Positions 41,261 through 50,909 are shown, counted from the stretch's first letter. The stretch is DNA of 64,000 nt from Bacillota bacterium (GCA_023460575.1 JAEWPQ010000306.1:45468-109467), one strand, 5' to 3'. The notes: generated from the letters alone by a model not told the origin. Program-made: numbers and translations.

Positions 41261-43513
41261 ATGAAATTCACCAGTGGTTTTTGGAAGGTAAGAGATGAAA
41301 TTATGCCCCTTTATGCTGTTGAATATGCAGGCAGCCGGATAGATGGAGGGGAATTAACGGTATATGCACCGGGGAAAAGTATAAAAAGCAGGGGAGATAT
41401 TCTGAACCTTGGGATGCTGACAATCCGTATTACCAGTCCCATGGAAGACGTGCTGAAAATTTCCGTTTCCCATTTTGAAGGGCTGGCTGACCAGGGACCA
41501 TTTACAGCGGTTTCAGAGTGCAGTCCAAGGGTAAGCATTGTTGAAACAGAGGAAGATATCATTTTTCAGACAGGATGCACCAAAGCTGTTGTTGATAAAC
41601 GGCCTGATTCCTGGGGCATCCGCTTTTATGACGGAGACAGGGAGCTTACCAGTACCGGTTTTAAAAATATGGCTTATATGAAAAACCGGGAAAATGGAAA
41701 ATGCTATATGGTTGAACAGCTTGCTCTTGATGTGGGAGAATATGTTTATGGAATGGGTGAGAGGTTTACTCCTTTTGTAAAGAATGGGCAGATCGTGGAA
41801 ATGTGGAACGAGGACGGAGGAACTGCCAGCGAAATTGCTTATAAGAATATCCCGTTTTATATGACGAATAAGGGTTATGGCGTTCTGGTCAGTGATCCTG
41901 GAGATGTATCCTATGAGGTTGCCAGCGAGAAGGTGGAACGAGTTCAGTTTTCTCTTGAGGGAGAGCGGCTGGATTATTATATCATAAATGGTCATACACC
42001 CAAAGGTACTATTAAAAAATATACGGAATTAACAGGAAAGCCCTCCCTCCCTCCGGCATGGTCCTTTGGTCTGTGGCTGACCACTTCATTTACTACGGAT
42101 TATGATGAGGATACCACATCTGGTTTTATAGATGGAATGGCGGAGCGGGATATTCCTCTGCAGGTCTTTCATTTTGACTGTTTCTGGATGGAAGCGTATG
42201 AGTGGTGTAATTTTACCTGGGATGCGAATACATTTCCGGATCCAGTGGCGATGCTGAAACGTTACCACGAAAAAGGGCTTAAGATCTGTGTGTGGATCAA
42301 TCCGTATATAGCCCAGAAGTCGTCTCTGTTTAAGGAAGGAATGGAGAAAGGATTTTTAATCAGAAAGAAAAACGGGGCTGTATGGCAGACTGACATGTGG
42401 CAGGCGGGCATGGGAGTGGTTGATTTTACCAATCCTGACGCGGCGGTCTGGTATCAGGAAAAGCTAAAAATACTTCTGGATATGGGCGTGGACTGTTTTA
42501 AAACGGATTTTGGGGAGCGGATACCGGTAAAGGATATTGCATACCATGATGGCTCTGATCCGGTAAGGATGCATAATTATTATACTTATTTATATAACAA
42601 GGCTGTTTTTGATCTGCTTGAGAGGGAGAGGGGAAAAGGGGAGGCTGTTTTATTTGCCCGTTCTGCGGCAGCAGGCGGTCAGAAGTTTCCGGTTCACTGG
42701 GGAGGCGATTGTTCCGCTTCTTATCCGTCAATGGCAGAAACTCTTCGCAGCGGCCTGTCTCTGGCCTGTTCTGGTTTTGGATTCTGGAGCCATGATATTG
42801 GTGGATTTGAGAGTACCGCAACGGCCGACGTATACAAACGCTGGTGTCAGTTTGGACTCCTAAGCTCTCACAGCCGCCTTCATGGATCCTCTTCTTACCG
42901 GGTTCCCTGGCTGTTTGACGAGGAAGCCTGTGATGTGCTGCGGAAGTTTGTTAAGCTGAAATGCAGCCTGATGCCTTATTTATACAGGCAGGCAGCTGAG
43001 GCACATGAGGAGGGTATTCCAGTCATGCGTCCCATGTTTATGGAATTTCCGGAGGACCGGGCATGTGAGACTCTTGACAGACAGTATATGCTGGGTGACA
43101 GCCTTCTGGTGGCACCGGTTTTTAAAGAATCGGGTGAAGCGGAATACTATGTGCCGGATGGAAAATGGGTGAATCTGCTGAGTGAACAGGTGATTGAAGG
43201 TGGACACTGGAGGAAGGAGATCTTTGATTATTACAGTCTGCCGGTTTTGGTAAGAGAAAACAGTATTTTAGCGGTTGGCAGCTGCAACAGCAGAACGGAT
43301 TATGAGTTCTGTGACGGAGTGGAGTTCTGGCTGTCTGTATTTGAGGATGGGGGAAGTGGCGAAACTTCTGTTACCGACTTAAAAGGCAGAGTTGTGATGA
43401 ATGTGAAAGCAGTGCGGGAAGCGGATGTGATCAGACTTTATGTAGAAGGCGGAAGCGAAAATTGGAGTTATAAGGTTTTGGGAGCGCAGGAGGTGAAAGT
43501 CGTTATAATTTAA
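41261..43513 (+). CDS. GH31 alpha-xylosidase (YicI-like)
   Basis: 750 residues, ATG 41261 after CAAGGAGAACAG. Very close in motifs to E. coli YicI: FHFDCFWMEAYEWCNF, KICVWINPYIAQKS, nucleophile Asp416 in DCFKTDFGERIP, acid/base Asp483 in HWGGDCSASYPSMAETLRSG (20 residues), and SGFGFWSHDIGGFE. YicI acts on alpha-xylosides such as isoprimeverose. No signal peptide. With the GH3 enzyme before it, this suggests use of xyloglucan-type fragments. Ends at a strong terminator. Confidence 0.93.
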   Translation: MKFTSGFWKVRDEIMPLYAVEYAGSRIDGGELTVYAPGKSIKSRGDILNLGMLTIRITSPMEDVLKISVSHFEGLADQGPFTAVSECSPRVSIVETEEDIIFQTGCTKAVVDKRPDSWGIRFYDGDRELTSTGFKNMAYMKNRENGKCYMVEQLALDVGEYVYGMGERFTPFVKNGQIVEMWNEDGGTASEIAYKNIPFYMTNKGYGVLVSDPGDVSYEVASEKVERVQFSLEGERLDYYIINGHTPKGTIKKYTELTGKPSLPPAWSFGLWLTTSFTTDYDEDTTSGFIDGMAERDIPLQVFHFDCFWMEAYEWCNFTWDANTFPDPVAMLKRYHEKGLKICVWINPYIAQKSSLFKEGMEKGFLIRKKNGAVWQTDMWQAGMGVVDFTNPDAAVWYQEKLKILLDMGVDCFKTDFGERIPVKDIAYHDGSDPVRMHNYYTYLYNKAVFDLLERERGKGEAVLFARSAAAGGQKFPVHWGGDCSASYPSMAETLRSGLSLACSGFGFWSHDIGGFESTATADVYKRWCQFGLLSSHSRLHGSSSYRVPWLFDEEACDVLRKFVKLKCSLMPYLYRQAAEAHEEGIPVMRPMFMEFPEDRACETLDRQYMLGDSLLVAPVFKESGEAEYYVPDGKWVNLLSEQVIEGGHWRKEIFDYYSLPVLVRENSILAVGSCNSRTDYEFCDGVEFWLSVFEDGGSGETSVTDLKGRVVMNVKAVREADVIRLYVEGGSENWSYKVLGAQEVKVVII

Positions 43514-43527
43514 TAAACACTTGAAAT

Positions 43528-43587
43528 TTAACATCTACAATTGTACACTTTAAATATGGTTTACAATTGTGGATGTTAATTTTTATT
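43528..43587 (+). terminator. Terminator of the sugar operon
   Basis: 18-bp inverted repeat (43528-43545 with 43562-43579, one wobble), then TTTTTATT. Confidence 0.8.
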
Positions 43588-43657
43588 AAAAAGTTAAAGG
43601 GGGTAATCCAAAATTTATAAGATATCGTATTTATGGATTAAAAAAGGAGGGAATGAT

Positions 43658-44587
43658 ATGTTTTGTGGTAGTAAAACTCTGATTACTTTAGGGGCAGCTT
43701 TCTTTATTATGGCATTTCCGTTTACGTCCATGGCTGCTTCCAGTACAATCAATGATGTTTCCATCGATATTACATCAGTTGGCGGCAGTGGTAGTGGGGA
43801 TAGCGGTTTAGATGTGGTCGTTACAACCAATTCTGATAAGTATCACCTGGATAAAGTATATGACATAGATGAGCCGGATGGTGATTTTAGAAATATCGAC
43901 CGCCCAACTCTTGTGGTTTGTATCAAGGCGGATGATACTTATACTTTTACCAGCCGGGCTATAAAAAACATAAAAATTAACGGCACGGAAGGAACAGTTA
44001 TTGGCGGTCTGAAGAATGATACGGATATAAAGGTATACATCGTATTTGATGCTTTAAAAGATAATAGCAGCAACCATAGTCTGAACGTAATTGATCTAAG
44101 TGTGAATGGGCTAAAATGGGATGAGATAAAAGGAACAGTCAGATGGGATGCCGTAAACGAAGCAGATAATTACCAGTTAAGACTTTACCGTGGCAGCGGG
44201 ATAATAAGTTCATTCATCGTGAAAGATCCTAATTACGATGTATCTGCCTATATAACAAAAGAGGGCAATTATTACTATCAAGTCCGTGCCGTAATTGACT
44301 CATCACTTAAGGGAACGTGGAAAAAGTCAGATGTTTTACATGTGTCTTCCGAAGATGCTGCAAGATTCAGTTTTGGCAAATCAAAACTTGGTCTGGAAGG
44401 TCCGGGAAGCCGTTGGCAGTATAAGAATGATAAATGGTATTTTATTAATGAATCGGGAGACATGGTTACCGGTTGGATTAATTGGAAATCAAAGTGGTAC
44501 TACTGCGGTGATAATGGGGCCATGTACACCAATACAACTACGCCGGACGGATATAAGGTAGGAAGTGATGGAGAGTGGGTGGAATGA
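43658..44587 (+). CDS. Secreted wall-binding protein, paralogue of 30569 gene
   Basis: 309 residues, ATG 43658 after AAAGGAGGGAATG. Signal peptide (GAAFFIMAFPFTSMAASS), N-terminal beta domain, Fn3-like part (LSVNGLKWDEIKGTVRWDAV; DSSLKGTWKKSDVLHVSSED), one or two CW_binding_1 repeats (WQYKNDKWYFINESGDM; WINWKSKWYYCGDNGAM) and TTTPDGYKVGSDG. It is the same architecture as the 30569 product, with one fewer repeat. Likely surface-attached; ligand unknown. Confidence 0.8.
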   Translation: MFCGSKTLITLGAAFFIMAFPFTSMAASSTINDVSIDITSVGGSGSGDSGLDVVVTTNSDKYHLDKVYDIDEPDGDFRNIDRPTLVVCIKADDTYTFTSRAIKNIKINGTEGTVIGGLKNDTDIKVYIVFDALKDNSSNHSLNVIDLSVNGLKWDEIKGTVRWDAVNEADNYQLRLYRGSGIISSFIVKDPNYDVSAYITKEGNYYYQVRAVIDSSLKGTWKKSDVLHVSSEDAARFSFGKSKLGLEGPGSRWQYKNDKWYFINESGDMVTGWINWKSKWYYCGDNGAMYTNTTTPDGYKVGSDGEWVE

Positions 44588-44628
44588 TGATTGAGTTATA
44601 AACTTGGTATGGGAAACTAATCATGCAA

Positions 44629-44676
44629 AAAAACGGGGCAGGTATCCACATAGGAGGATTCCTACCCTGTTTTATA
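44629..44676. terminator. Bidirectional-looking terminator
   Basis: AAAACGGGGCAGGTATCC (44629-44646) pairs imperfectly with GGATTCCTACCCTGTTTT near 44655-44672. It serves both the secreted protein gene and the leftward gene at 44691. Confidence 0.65.
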
Positions 44677-44690
44677 ATTCAATATCTGTC

Positions 44691-45218
44691 TTAATGATTA
44701 TTCAAATATTCTTTCTTTAACCTATTAAATTCCGATTCCAACTGATAATCATTTCTCTTCTTTATGTAAGCCCCAATCCCATTCTGAAAAGAGGGTTTAG
44801 CAAATTTATAAATCCGGTACATCAGCCGTGCTCCCCAGAATAAAGAAAAGATCATGCAGATGAAGGCTTTTGCTTCAAAGTCCCACATTAAAGAAAGAGA
44901 AGCAAAACATAACAGGATCAGCATATAATCCATGGTTTGGTATAACAGATTTTTCTTTATCGCCAGTCTTCGTTTTGCCAGTTCCAGGATTGTGCCATCA
45001 TCAGGGGTTTGAACGCTCTTTATTTCCTCAGAGCTGACTTTTGTTGAAGAATCAATAGATTTAATTGCGATGCTTTCTGCAGTCATTAAGTTTCCCTCCA
45101 CATACTGCAGTTTCATGCGGATAGTTTCTTCAGAGATCCACTCTGCCCGTTGATTTTTGACCAGCTGTAGTGCGCGTTTCGGATAGGTTGGTTCCATAGG
45201 AATATCACTGCAATCCAC
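44691..45218 (-). CDS. Membrane protein of unknown function (2TM-like)
   Basis: 175 residues read leftward from GTG 45218. N-terminal soluble part (EPTYPKRALQLVKNQRAEWI, EETIRMKLQYVEGNL), two hydrophobic helices around residues 100-140 (YMLILLCFASLSLMWDF; FICMIFSLFWGARLMYRIYK), then a short basic tail. It resembles 2TM-type small membrane proteins. A GAGGTGA lies further upstream, so translation may begin at an ATA codon 7 bases after it. Confidence 0.55.
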   Translation of the reverse strand: MDCSDIPMEPTYPKRALQLVKNQRAEWISEETIRMKLQYVEGNLMTAESIAIKSIDSSTKVSSEEIKSVQTPDDGTILELAKRRLAIKKNLLYQTMDYMLILLCFASLSLMWDFEAKAFICMIFSLFWGARLMYRIYKFAKPSFQNGIGAYIKKRNDYQLESEFNRLKKEYLNNH

Positions 45219-45258
45219 TACATTGATTTGCTTTGATATATTATCACCTCATTTACCG

Positions 45259-45325
45259 TTTTTTGTTATGGGTGTCGTCCCCTCGCAGTTCGTTTTTTAT
45301 TATGGGTGCCTTCCCCGCTGCAAAT
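45259..45325. repeat. Two 33-base direct repeat units upstream of the membrane gene
   Basis: CGTTTTTTGTTATGGGTGTC... (from 45259) and CGTTTTTTATTATGGGTGCC... (from 45292) are close copies. The core TTTTTATTATGGGTG also occurs once at about 31619-31633 by the terminator there. Spacing of exactly 33 bases suggests tandem duplication. Confidence 0.55.
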
Positions 45326-45441
45326 AACATCATATCATAGTCTGATATTTTTATCTAGGTTTAGCAGCCGAATTTTTAAAGTGAAGGCTTGTAGTTCATG
45401 AAAAAACCCGTCTTTCACAAAATCTTAGTCTTGATAGTTAG

Positions 45442-46008
45442 CAACTTATTAGATTATTAATTCACCAATGGTGCGATTGGGAAGGCAGCTATGCGATAGC
45501 AGTAGTTAATTCATTTTCTGACTATATGGTAAAAACCATAGCGATTGATGATCTGCCTAAAACATCGATGGGCGGCATCAGAGCCAGCATTGATTATTCT
45601 ATTGAAAATTATAATAACTATGACAATCTTGTCATGGTAATTATGCCGGGAGGTCTTTCCTGGGAAGAAAACGATTATCCAGAAATAAAAGAATTTGTCA
45701 AAAAACTCATTAGCATGAAGATTCCAATCGCAGCAATATGCGGTGCGACTTATTTCCTGTGTAAACACGGCTTTCTTGATCACGTTAAACATACAGGAGA
45801 TTCCCTGGATTATTTTCAGAGCGCAAATGGATACAAAGGTGAAAATCTGTATATACCAGCCCAAGTAGTAGTCGATGGAGGCATCATTACTGCGAATGAA
45901 ACTGCAGCCGTTGAATTTGCCTATGAGATTTTTAAAATCCTTAAAATTGACAGTGCAGAGGAAATGAACCAGTGGTATGATAACTTTAAGAATGGAGCTG
46001 TCCGGTAG
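45442..46008 (+). pseudogene. DJ-1/PfpI-family protein with damaged start
   Basis: The open frame from TAG 45439 reads RLLIHQWCDWEGSYAIAVVN, the family's first strand and helix, but has no ATG/GTG/TTG near its beginning; the first ATG is 45526, which would drop this conserved part. The rest is whole: LVMVIMPGGLSWEE, nucleophile Cys in AAICGATYFLCKHG, and TANETAAVEFAYEIFK. Either an unusual start (ATT at 45460 or 45448) is used or the gene has lost its start. Family members are stress/glyoxalase-type proteins. Confidence 0.7.
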
Positions 46009-46031
46009 ATTTTAATCATAAAGGAGAAAGC

Positions 46032-46808
46032 ATGGATTTAAGAAAAACGTTTGATACAATCCCGGAACAATTTGATAAATGGAGAACAAGGTATTGCGAG
46101 GAACTCTATACCGAAATAATCACCTCCGCAAATCTCGGACCTCACAAAGCCGCCTTAGAAATCGGACCAGGGACGGGTCAGGCCACCGAACCTTTCCTAA
46201 AGACAGGCTGCAACTATCTGGCAATCGAGCTGGGGGAGCATTTTGCAGCGTTCATGGAGAACAAGTTTGGTACTTACCACAACTTCCATATTGTGAATGA
46301 TGACTTTGAAACCCACAATTTCCAAACACAGAAATTTGATCTTGTGTACTCTGCCGCAACCATACAATGGATACCGGAGAGCATTGGATTTCCCAAAGTA
46401 TTTGATCTTTTAAAGCCTGGCGGCACATTTGCCATGTTTATGACTTATTCGGATTACAAAAGCGGGAATGAAGATCTGTATGAACAAATGCAGGAAGTAT
46501 ATCGAAAGCATTTTTGTGTGGAAACAAAGTATACATGCAGATTGGACTACGAACATGTTCTCAATTACGGATTTGCTGGCTTAAATTACCGGGAATGGAA
46601 AAATGAAAGAGTTTTAAATGCAGACGAATATGTGGATTACTTAGCTGGAACACAGGTGGAGCACATAACCTTAAAAGAACCATATAAAACCAGGTTTTAT
46701 GAGGGTATCAGAGAGGCAGTTATGAATGCTGGAAACAAGATGAAAATAATTGATACAATCGCATTATACATAACAAAGAAGCCTGATTTAAATAACATTT
46801 TATTATAA
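46032..46808 (+). CDS. Class I SAM-dependent methyltransferase
   Basis: 258 residues, ATG 46032 after ATAAAGGAGAAAGC. Motif I ALEIGPGTGQATEPFLKTGC (20 residues) binds AdoMet; motif II/III around FDLVYSAATIQWIPE and LLKPGGTFAMFMTYSD. The C-terminal half is specific and unassigned. The substrate is unknown. It is close behind the DJ-1-like gene (24 bases) and ends at a good terminator. Confidence 0.9.
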   Translation: MDLRKTFDTIPEQFDKWRTRYCEELYTEIITSANLGPHKAALEIGPGTGQATEPFLKTGCNYLAIELGEHFAAFMENKFGTYHNFHIVNDDFETHNFQTQKFDLVYSAATIQWIPESIGFPKVFDLLKPGGTFAMFMTYSDYKSGNEDLYEQMQEVYRKHFCVETKYTCRLDYEHVLNYGFAGLNYREWKNERVLNADEYVDYLAGTQVEHITLKEPYKTRFYEGIREAVMNAGNKMKIIDTIALYITKKPDLNNILL

Positions 46809-46820
46809 TAGGTAAAGATT

Positions 46821-46851
46821 CGGATTTCCCTTTTGGAAGTCCGTTTTTTTT
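46821..46851 (+). terminator. Intrinsic terminator
   Basis: CGGATTTCC (46821-46829) pairs with GGAAGTCCG (46835-46843), then eight T. Confidence 0.85.
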
Positions 46852-46882
46852 GCCGGATCAGTTTGATCCTATTTTAATAATA

Positions 46883-46962
46883 TTGACATTCCGGTTAATA
46901 ATAATTATGAAAATTCTTTAACATAATAAGACATTGCATTTGCTGCAATAAAATATTATAAT
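46883..46962 (+). promoter_or_regulatory. Two candidate promoters for the YhgE-like gene
   Basis: P1: TTGACA (46883-46888), 17-base spacer, TATGAA (46906-46911). P2: TTGCAT (46934-46939), 17-base spacer, TATAAT (46957-46962). Both lead to the gene at 47013. Confidence 0.55.
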
Positions 46963-47012
46963 ACATAGCTATTCTACTTCATATTTAAGAATCCACTACA
47001 AAGGAGGTAAGC

Positions 47013-49211
47013 ATGATACAACATGTAAAAAACATATTAAGAATATTCGCGGGAGATTTAAAGCATATATTCTCAAATCCGGTGGCAACGCTGATCGCCC
47101 TTGGACTGACACTGCTCCCTGCCTTATACGCATGGTTCAATATAGCTGCAAGCTGGGATCCCTATGCAAATACAAAGGGGTTAAAGGTTGCAGTTGTCAA
47201 TCTGGATGAAGGAGCATCCATTGACAGTATTTTTGATTCTGATATTGATGATTCCGCTATTAATATAGGAGAAATGATCCTTGACGAGCTGAGGAAAAAC
47301 GATAAAATCGGCTGGCAGTTTGTGGATAAAGAAGAAGCCATGAATGGTGTGGAGTCCGGGAAATTTTATGCCGCAGTCATTGTCCCTGAGGACTTCAGTC
47401 AAAAGATATCAAGCGTTCTGACCTCTCACATTGAACGGCCGGTATTGCAGTATTATGTAAACGAGAAAAAGAATGCGGTTGCAACGAAGATCACCGGAAA
47501 AGGTGTGGAAAGCGTGCAGCAGCAGATCAATGAAACATTTATCAGTTCCTCCTCTAAAGTGATGGGAAAACTGGTTAATGGTTATTCTGATGACTGGAGC
47601 AGCCGCAAAGATACGGACAGAGGTGATGCGGTCAGCTCGCTGAACGAGATAAAGGACAGCTTAAACCAGCTTACTGATACCATCGGCATGCTAAAGGCAA
47701 CCCTTCATACAGTAAACAGCTTAAATGACGGAGTTAAGGGAACCCTGCCCGATGTAAACAAGATGATAAATTCAGGAGAAGACACGGCTCAAAGTGCCAG
47801 AACTCTGGTTGATTCAACAAGAGGAATGTCTGATATAGTTACGGGCGGAGTGAATGACACACTGGATCAGATTACCCAGATCGAGGAGACAGTCTATGAA
47901 ACCTTTCATGTGCTGGGAGACGTATCCGATACGTCTGCCGATGCAGCGATTAACACCTTAAAAGCCATGGAAAGCTTAACTTCGGGTATGATCAGCCAGT
48001 TAAACAGCTTCAGCACACTTTTAGGTGATATCAACAGCAAACTCCCTGTTAAGTTAACAGATGTTACCCGGATTCAGCAGGAAACCGGCGCTGCAGTAAA
48101 ACAGCAGCAGGACCTTTTAACAAAGCTGCAGTCGGCGGAAAAGACTGTGAAAGAAACGAGAAAATTACCTGGTGATATAAAAGATGACATCGGGGACAGT
48201 CTGTCTCTGGCTTATAATTCTATCTCTGATATTCATAATTACTATACAGGAAAGATTGAGGTACCCTTAAAGGACAGTCTTGATAAAACCTATGATGCTC
48301 TTGGCACCACCGCCGGAGCACTTGACAGCATCGGAAATCTGGCAGGACAGATTGATACCACGCTTACCAGTGTCAATACTTCGTCTCAAAGTCTGATTGA
48401 GGCTTTGGACTGCGCTCTCAATCTGATTCACAAGAGCCAGGAACGCGTCGATGACATGATTACAGACGTAAATAAGATTGCAGATAATAAACAGCTGAAT
48501 AAACTAATGGATATTATGAAAAATGATCCGGAGCAGTTCGGAGATTTTATGATGAAACCAACGGATATGCAGACGAATAAAGTATACCCGGTAGAAAACT
48601 ATGGTTCTGCCATGGCTCCTTTCTATACCATACTCGCCATTTGGGTAGGTGGTCTGATTCTGGTAGCACTGCTGAAAACAAAAGTAGAAACCTCCCGTTC
48701 CCAGGGTCTGAAGCTTTATGAAACGTATTTCGGCAGATACCTTACATTTATGCTTTTTGGAATTGCGCAGGCGCTGGTGGTATCCCTTGGGGATCTCTAT
48801 ATGCTGAAAATCCAGTGCCTGGAGCCGGGGAAATTTGTGCTGGCCGCAGTCATTGCAAGCATTATATTTACTAATATTACATATTCCATGACAGTTTCCT
48901 TCGGAGACGTAGGAAAAGCAATTGTAGTGGTATTTATGGTCATACAGGTGGCAGGATCCGGCGGTACGTTCCCTATTCAGGTAACGCCCAGATTTTTCCA
49001 GATGGTAAATCCCCTGCTTCCATTTACCCACTTAATCAATGCCATGAGAGAATGTGTGGGAGGAATATATGAAAATGCTTACTGGATTGATATCAGGAAT
49101 GTTCTGGTATATATTCCGCTCTCCCTGCTGGTGGGAATCGTATTGAGGAAGAAGGTGCTTGAACTTAATGAATTTTTTGAAGAAAAACTCAGCCAGACCG
49201 GCATTATGTAA
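47013..49211 (+). CDS. YhgE/Pip-type ABC-2-like membrane protein
   Basis: 732 residues, ATG 47013 after CAAAGGAGGTAAGC. N-terminal TM followed by LPALYAWFNIAASWDPYANT, the YhgE/Pip N-terminal signature, and a large extracellular coiled-coil part (residues 160-530) rich in Asp/Ser/Thr. Five C-terminal TM segments (PFYTILAIWVGGLILVALL; FGRYLTFMLFGIAQALVVSL) end the protein. Such proteins form heteromers in export of surface factors or phage receptors. The next gene overlaps its end and may be a partner. Confidence 0.9.
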   Translation: MIQHVKNILRIFAGDLKHIFSNPVATLIALGLTLLPALYAWFNIAASWDPYANTKGLKVAVVNLDEGASIDSIFDSDIDDSAINIGEMILDELRKNDKIGWQFVDKEEAMNGVESGKFYAAVIVPEDFSQKISSVLTSHIERPVLQYYVNEKKNAVATKITGKGVESVQQQINETFISSSSKVMGKLVNGYSDDWSSRKDTDRGDAVSSLNEIKDSLNQLTDTIGMLKATLHTVNSLNDGVKGTLPDVNKMINSGEDTAQSARTLVDSTRGMSDIVTGGVNDTLDQITQIEETVYETFHVLGDVSDTSADAAINTLKAMESLTSGMISQLNSFSTLLGDINSKLPVKLTDVTRIQQETGAAVKQQQDLLTKLQSAEKTVKETRKLPGDIKDDIGDSLSLAYNSISDIHNYYTGKIEVPLKDSLDKTYDALGTTAGALDSIGNLAGQIDTTLTSVNTSSQSLIEALDCALNLIHKSQERVDDMITDVNKIADNKQLNKLMDIMKNDPEQFGDFMMKPTDMQTNKVYPVENYGSAMAPFYTILAIWVGGLILVALLKTKVETSRSQGLKLYETYFGRYLTFMLFGIAQALVVSLGDLYMLKIQCLEPGKFVLAAVIASIIFTNITYSMTVSFGDVGKAIVVVFMVIQVAGSGGTFPIQVTPRFFQMVNPLLPFTHLINAMRECVGGIYENAYWIDIRNVLVYIPLSLLVGIVLRKKVLELNEFFEEKLSQTGIM

Positions 49212-50322
49212 TAATAAGAAAAAAATGCTTTTCCAGGCAGCAGGAATAGCGGGTGTTATTGCTCTTGCAGCTGCGGGATGGCATTATTTTCCTGTTTATT
49301 ATGCCAGATTTTATCTGGCCCGCTCTGCATTACAGACGCAGGGTATATTAAAGGAGCTTTGGGGAAATGAGAAGGGAGAAGGAGCTGCTTATGAGGATTC
49401 CGTCAAGCTGGTTATAGATGAAGCCTTCGTAAATGGAAAGTCTGTACTGGTTCTGCCCGGCGGTCTTGGAATTTCTTTTACGGAACAGCGGGATCTTGAG
49501 AATACGTTTGCCCAGGGAAAGGTTGATGTATATTTTCTTGGAGCAATAAGGGAGGGGGCAGAATACTGGGCTGATGCAGATCAGGTGGTGATCCATGTGC
49601 CCCAGATCTCTGTAGCAGCGGTAAAGACAACCCAGACTGACGTGAAGGATCAGCTTGGAGTGTCCCCCATTCCAAATAAAAAGGAAAATCTGAAAAACAG
49701 CTTAAAGCAGTTGCAGGACCACATCACAGATATGATGGGGAAGAGCAGAGTTGAGTTTACCGGAAGAGACAAAAACGGTGTTACCATAAGGGCGCTGGTT
49801 CCGGCTGAGCAGTTTGATTCCGTTCTCAAAGAGACTGGTGCACTTTTGGAAGAAGTACCCGGGAAAGAGCCTGAAAACTGGGCGAAGCTTTTTAAGGAAC
49901 GGAAAACAGAGGGTGAGACCCAGGAAATAAACTTTTCCATACGAAAAGATCTCTCCATTTCACAAGTCATCATACCAGGGCTTGCTTATACAGGTTTTCA
50001 AAGGGTGGAAAATCAGGGAGCACTTTTATCCGGCCGTATAACAGGGGCAGATGGTGAGATAAATTTTGATTCAACGGTGTATTTTGGAAACGGTGAGGAA
50101 GAAAAACGGACTTTACAGATAAAAGAATTAAATATTGTATATAATAAAAAAGACTTAAATTTGAAACTGAAGCTTAGCGGCGGATATGAGGGCGGAAGAA
50201 TTTCGGCTGGTATACTGGATCATGATAAACTTTCTGCAGAAGGGGAAGAAACCATAAGCCTATCAGAATTAAAGGAAAAGTTCATGGAAATGATAAAATT
50301 TCTTGGATTAGATGTGAAATAA
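49168..50322 (+). CDS. Membrane-anchored hypothetical protein coupled to YhgE-like gene
   Basis: 384 residues from ATG 49168 (AGGTG about 10 bases before; TTG 49159 is too close to it). It overlaps the preceding gene by 44 bases. TM helix at residues 21-45 (LFQAAGIAGVIALAAAGWHYF), followed by an extracellular part with KSRVEFTGRDKNGVTIRALV and an alternating beta pattern to the end (FDSTVYFGNGEEEKRTLQIK). I recognise no family. The tight overlap implies joint action with the YhgE-like protein. Confidence 0.7.
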   Translation: MNFLKKNSARPALCNNKKKMLFQAAGIAGVIALAAAGWHYFPVYYARFYLARSALQTQGILKELWGNEKGEGAAYEDSVKLVIDEAFVNGKSVLVLPGGLGISFTEQRDLENTFAQGKVDVYFLGAIREGAEYWADADQVVIHVPQISVAAVKTTQTDVKDQLGVSPIPNKKENLKNSLKQLQDHITDMMGKSRVEFTGRDKNGVTIRALVPAEQFDSVLKETGALLEEVPGKEPENWAKLFKERKTEGETQEINFSIRKDLSISQVIIPGLAYTGFQRVENQGALLSGRITGADGEINFDSTVYFGNGEEEKRTLQIKELNIVYNKKDLNLKLKLSGGYEGGRISAGILDHDKLSAEGEETISLSELKEKFMEMIKFLGLDVK

Positions 50323-50335
50323 ATATAGAATTCTA

Positions 50336-50364
50336 TTGACAAACGCAACTGTAACTTTTATAAT
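50336..50364 (+). promoter_or_regulatory. Consensus promoter of trxA
   Basis: TTGACA (50336-50341), 17-base spacer, TATAAT (50359-50364): a perfect sigma-A consensus, so trxA should be strongly transcribed. About 140 bases of leader follow. Confidence 0.88.
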
Positions 50365-50505
50365 AACAGTAAGAAAGCAAAGTAAGAGAAAACAACAGAA
50401 AAAGAGTCCTTTCCATAACAGGGCATAATACGGGAAATATTGATAAGACTAATGAAATAAAGCAATTTCCCTGAAATAAGAGATAGAATGAAGGAGGAGT
50501 AATAT

Positions 50506-50826
50506 ATGTCAATCGTAACATTAACAAAGCAGAACTTTGATGAAGAGGTATTAAAGACTGAAGATGTAGTGCTGGTGGATTTTTGGGCAACCTGGTGCGG
50601 TCCCTGTAAGATGTTTGCACCGGTTCTTGATGAGATCGCATCTGAGAACCATTCCGGTTTAAAGATTGGAAAGGTTGATGTGGATAATGAGCCGGACCTT
50701 GCCGGACAGTTTAAGGTTATGAGCATTCCCACTGTAGGTATTTTCAAAGGCGGAAAGCTGGCGGCAACTTCTGTAGGAGTGAAATCCAAGAAAGACATTC
50801 TGCAGATGGTGGAGCAGGTAAGATAA
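50506..50826 (+). CDS. trxA: Thioredoxin
   Basis: 106 residues, ATG 50506 after AAGGAGGAG. Active site Cys31-Gly-Pro-Cys34 in DFWATWCGPCKMFAPVLDE; cis-Pro loop in MSIPTVGIFKGG. It reduces protein disulfides and helps redox defence. Single gene with its own consensus promoter and strong terminator. Confidence 0.96.
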   Translation: MSIVTLTKQNFDEEVLKTEDVVLVDFWATWCGPCKMFAPVLDEIASENHSGLKIGKVDVDNEPDLAGQFKVMSIPTVGIFKGGKLAATSVGVKSKKDILQMVEQVR

Positions 50827-50840
50827 TAAGACTCATGAAA

Positions 50841-50885
50841 CCACAGGTCAATCCGGTGAGAGGAGGGACCTGTGGCTTTTTTTGA
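50841..50885 (+). terminator. Terminator of trxA
   Basis: CCACAGGTC (50841-50849) pairs with GACCTGTGG (50867-50875), followed by C and eight T. Confidence 0.9.
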
Positions 50886-50909
50886 GTATAAATATAAAAG
50901 AAGTGGGTA

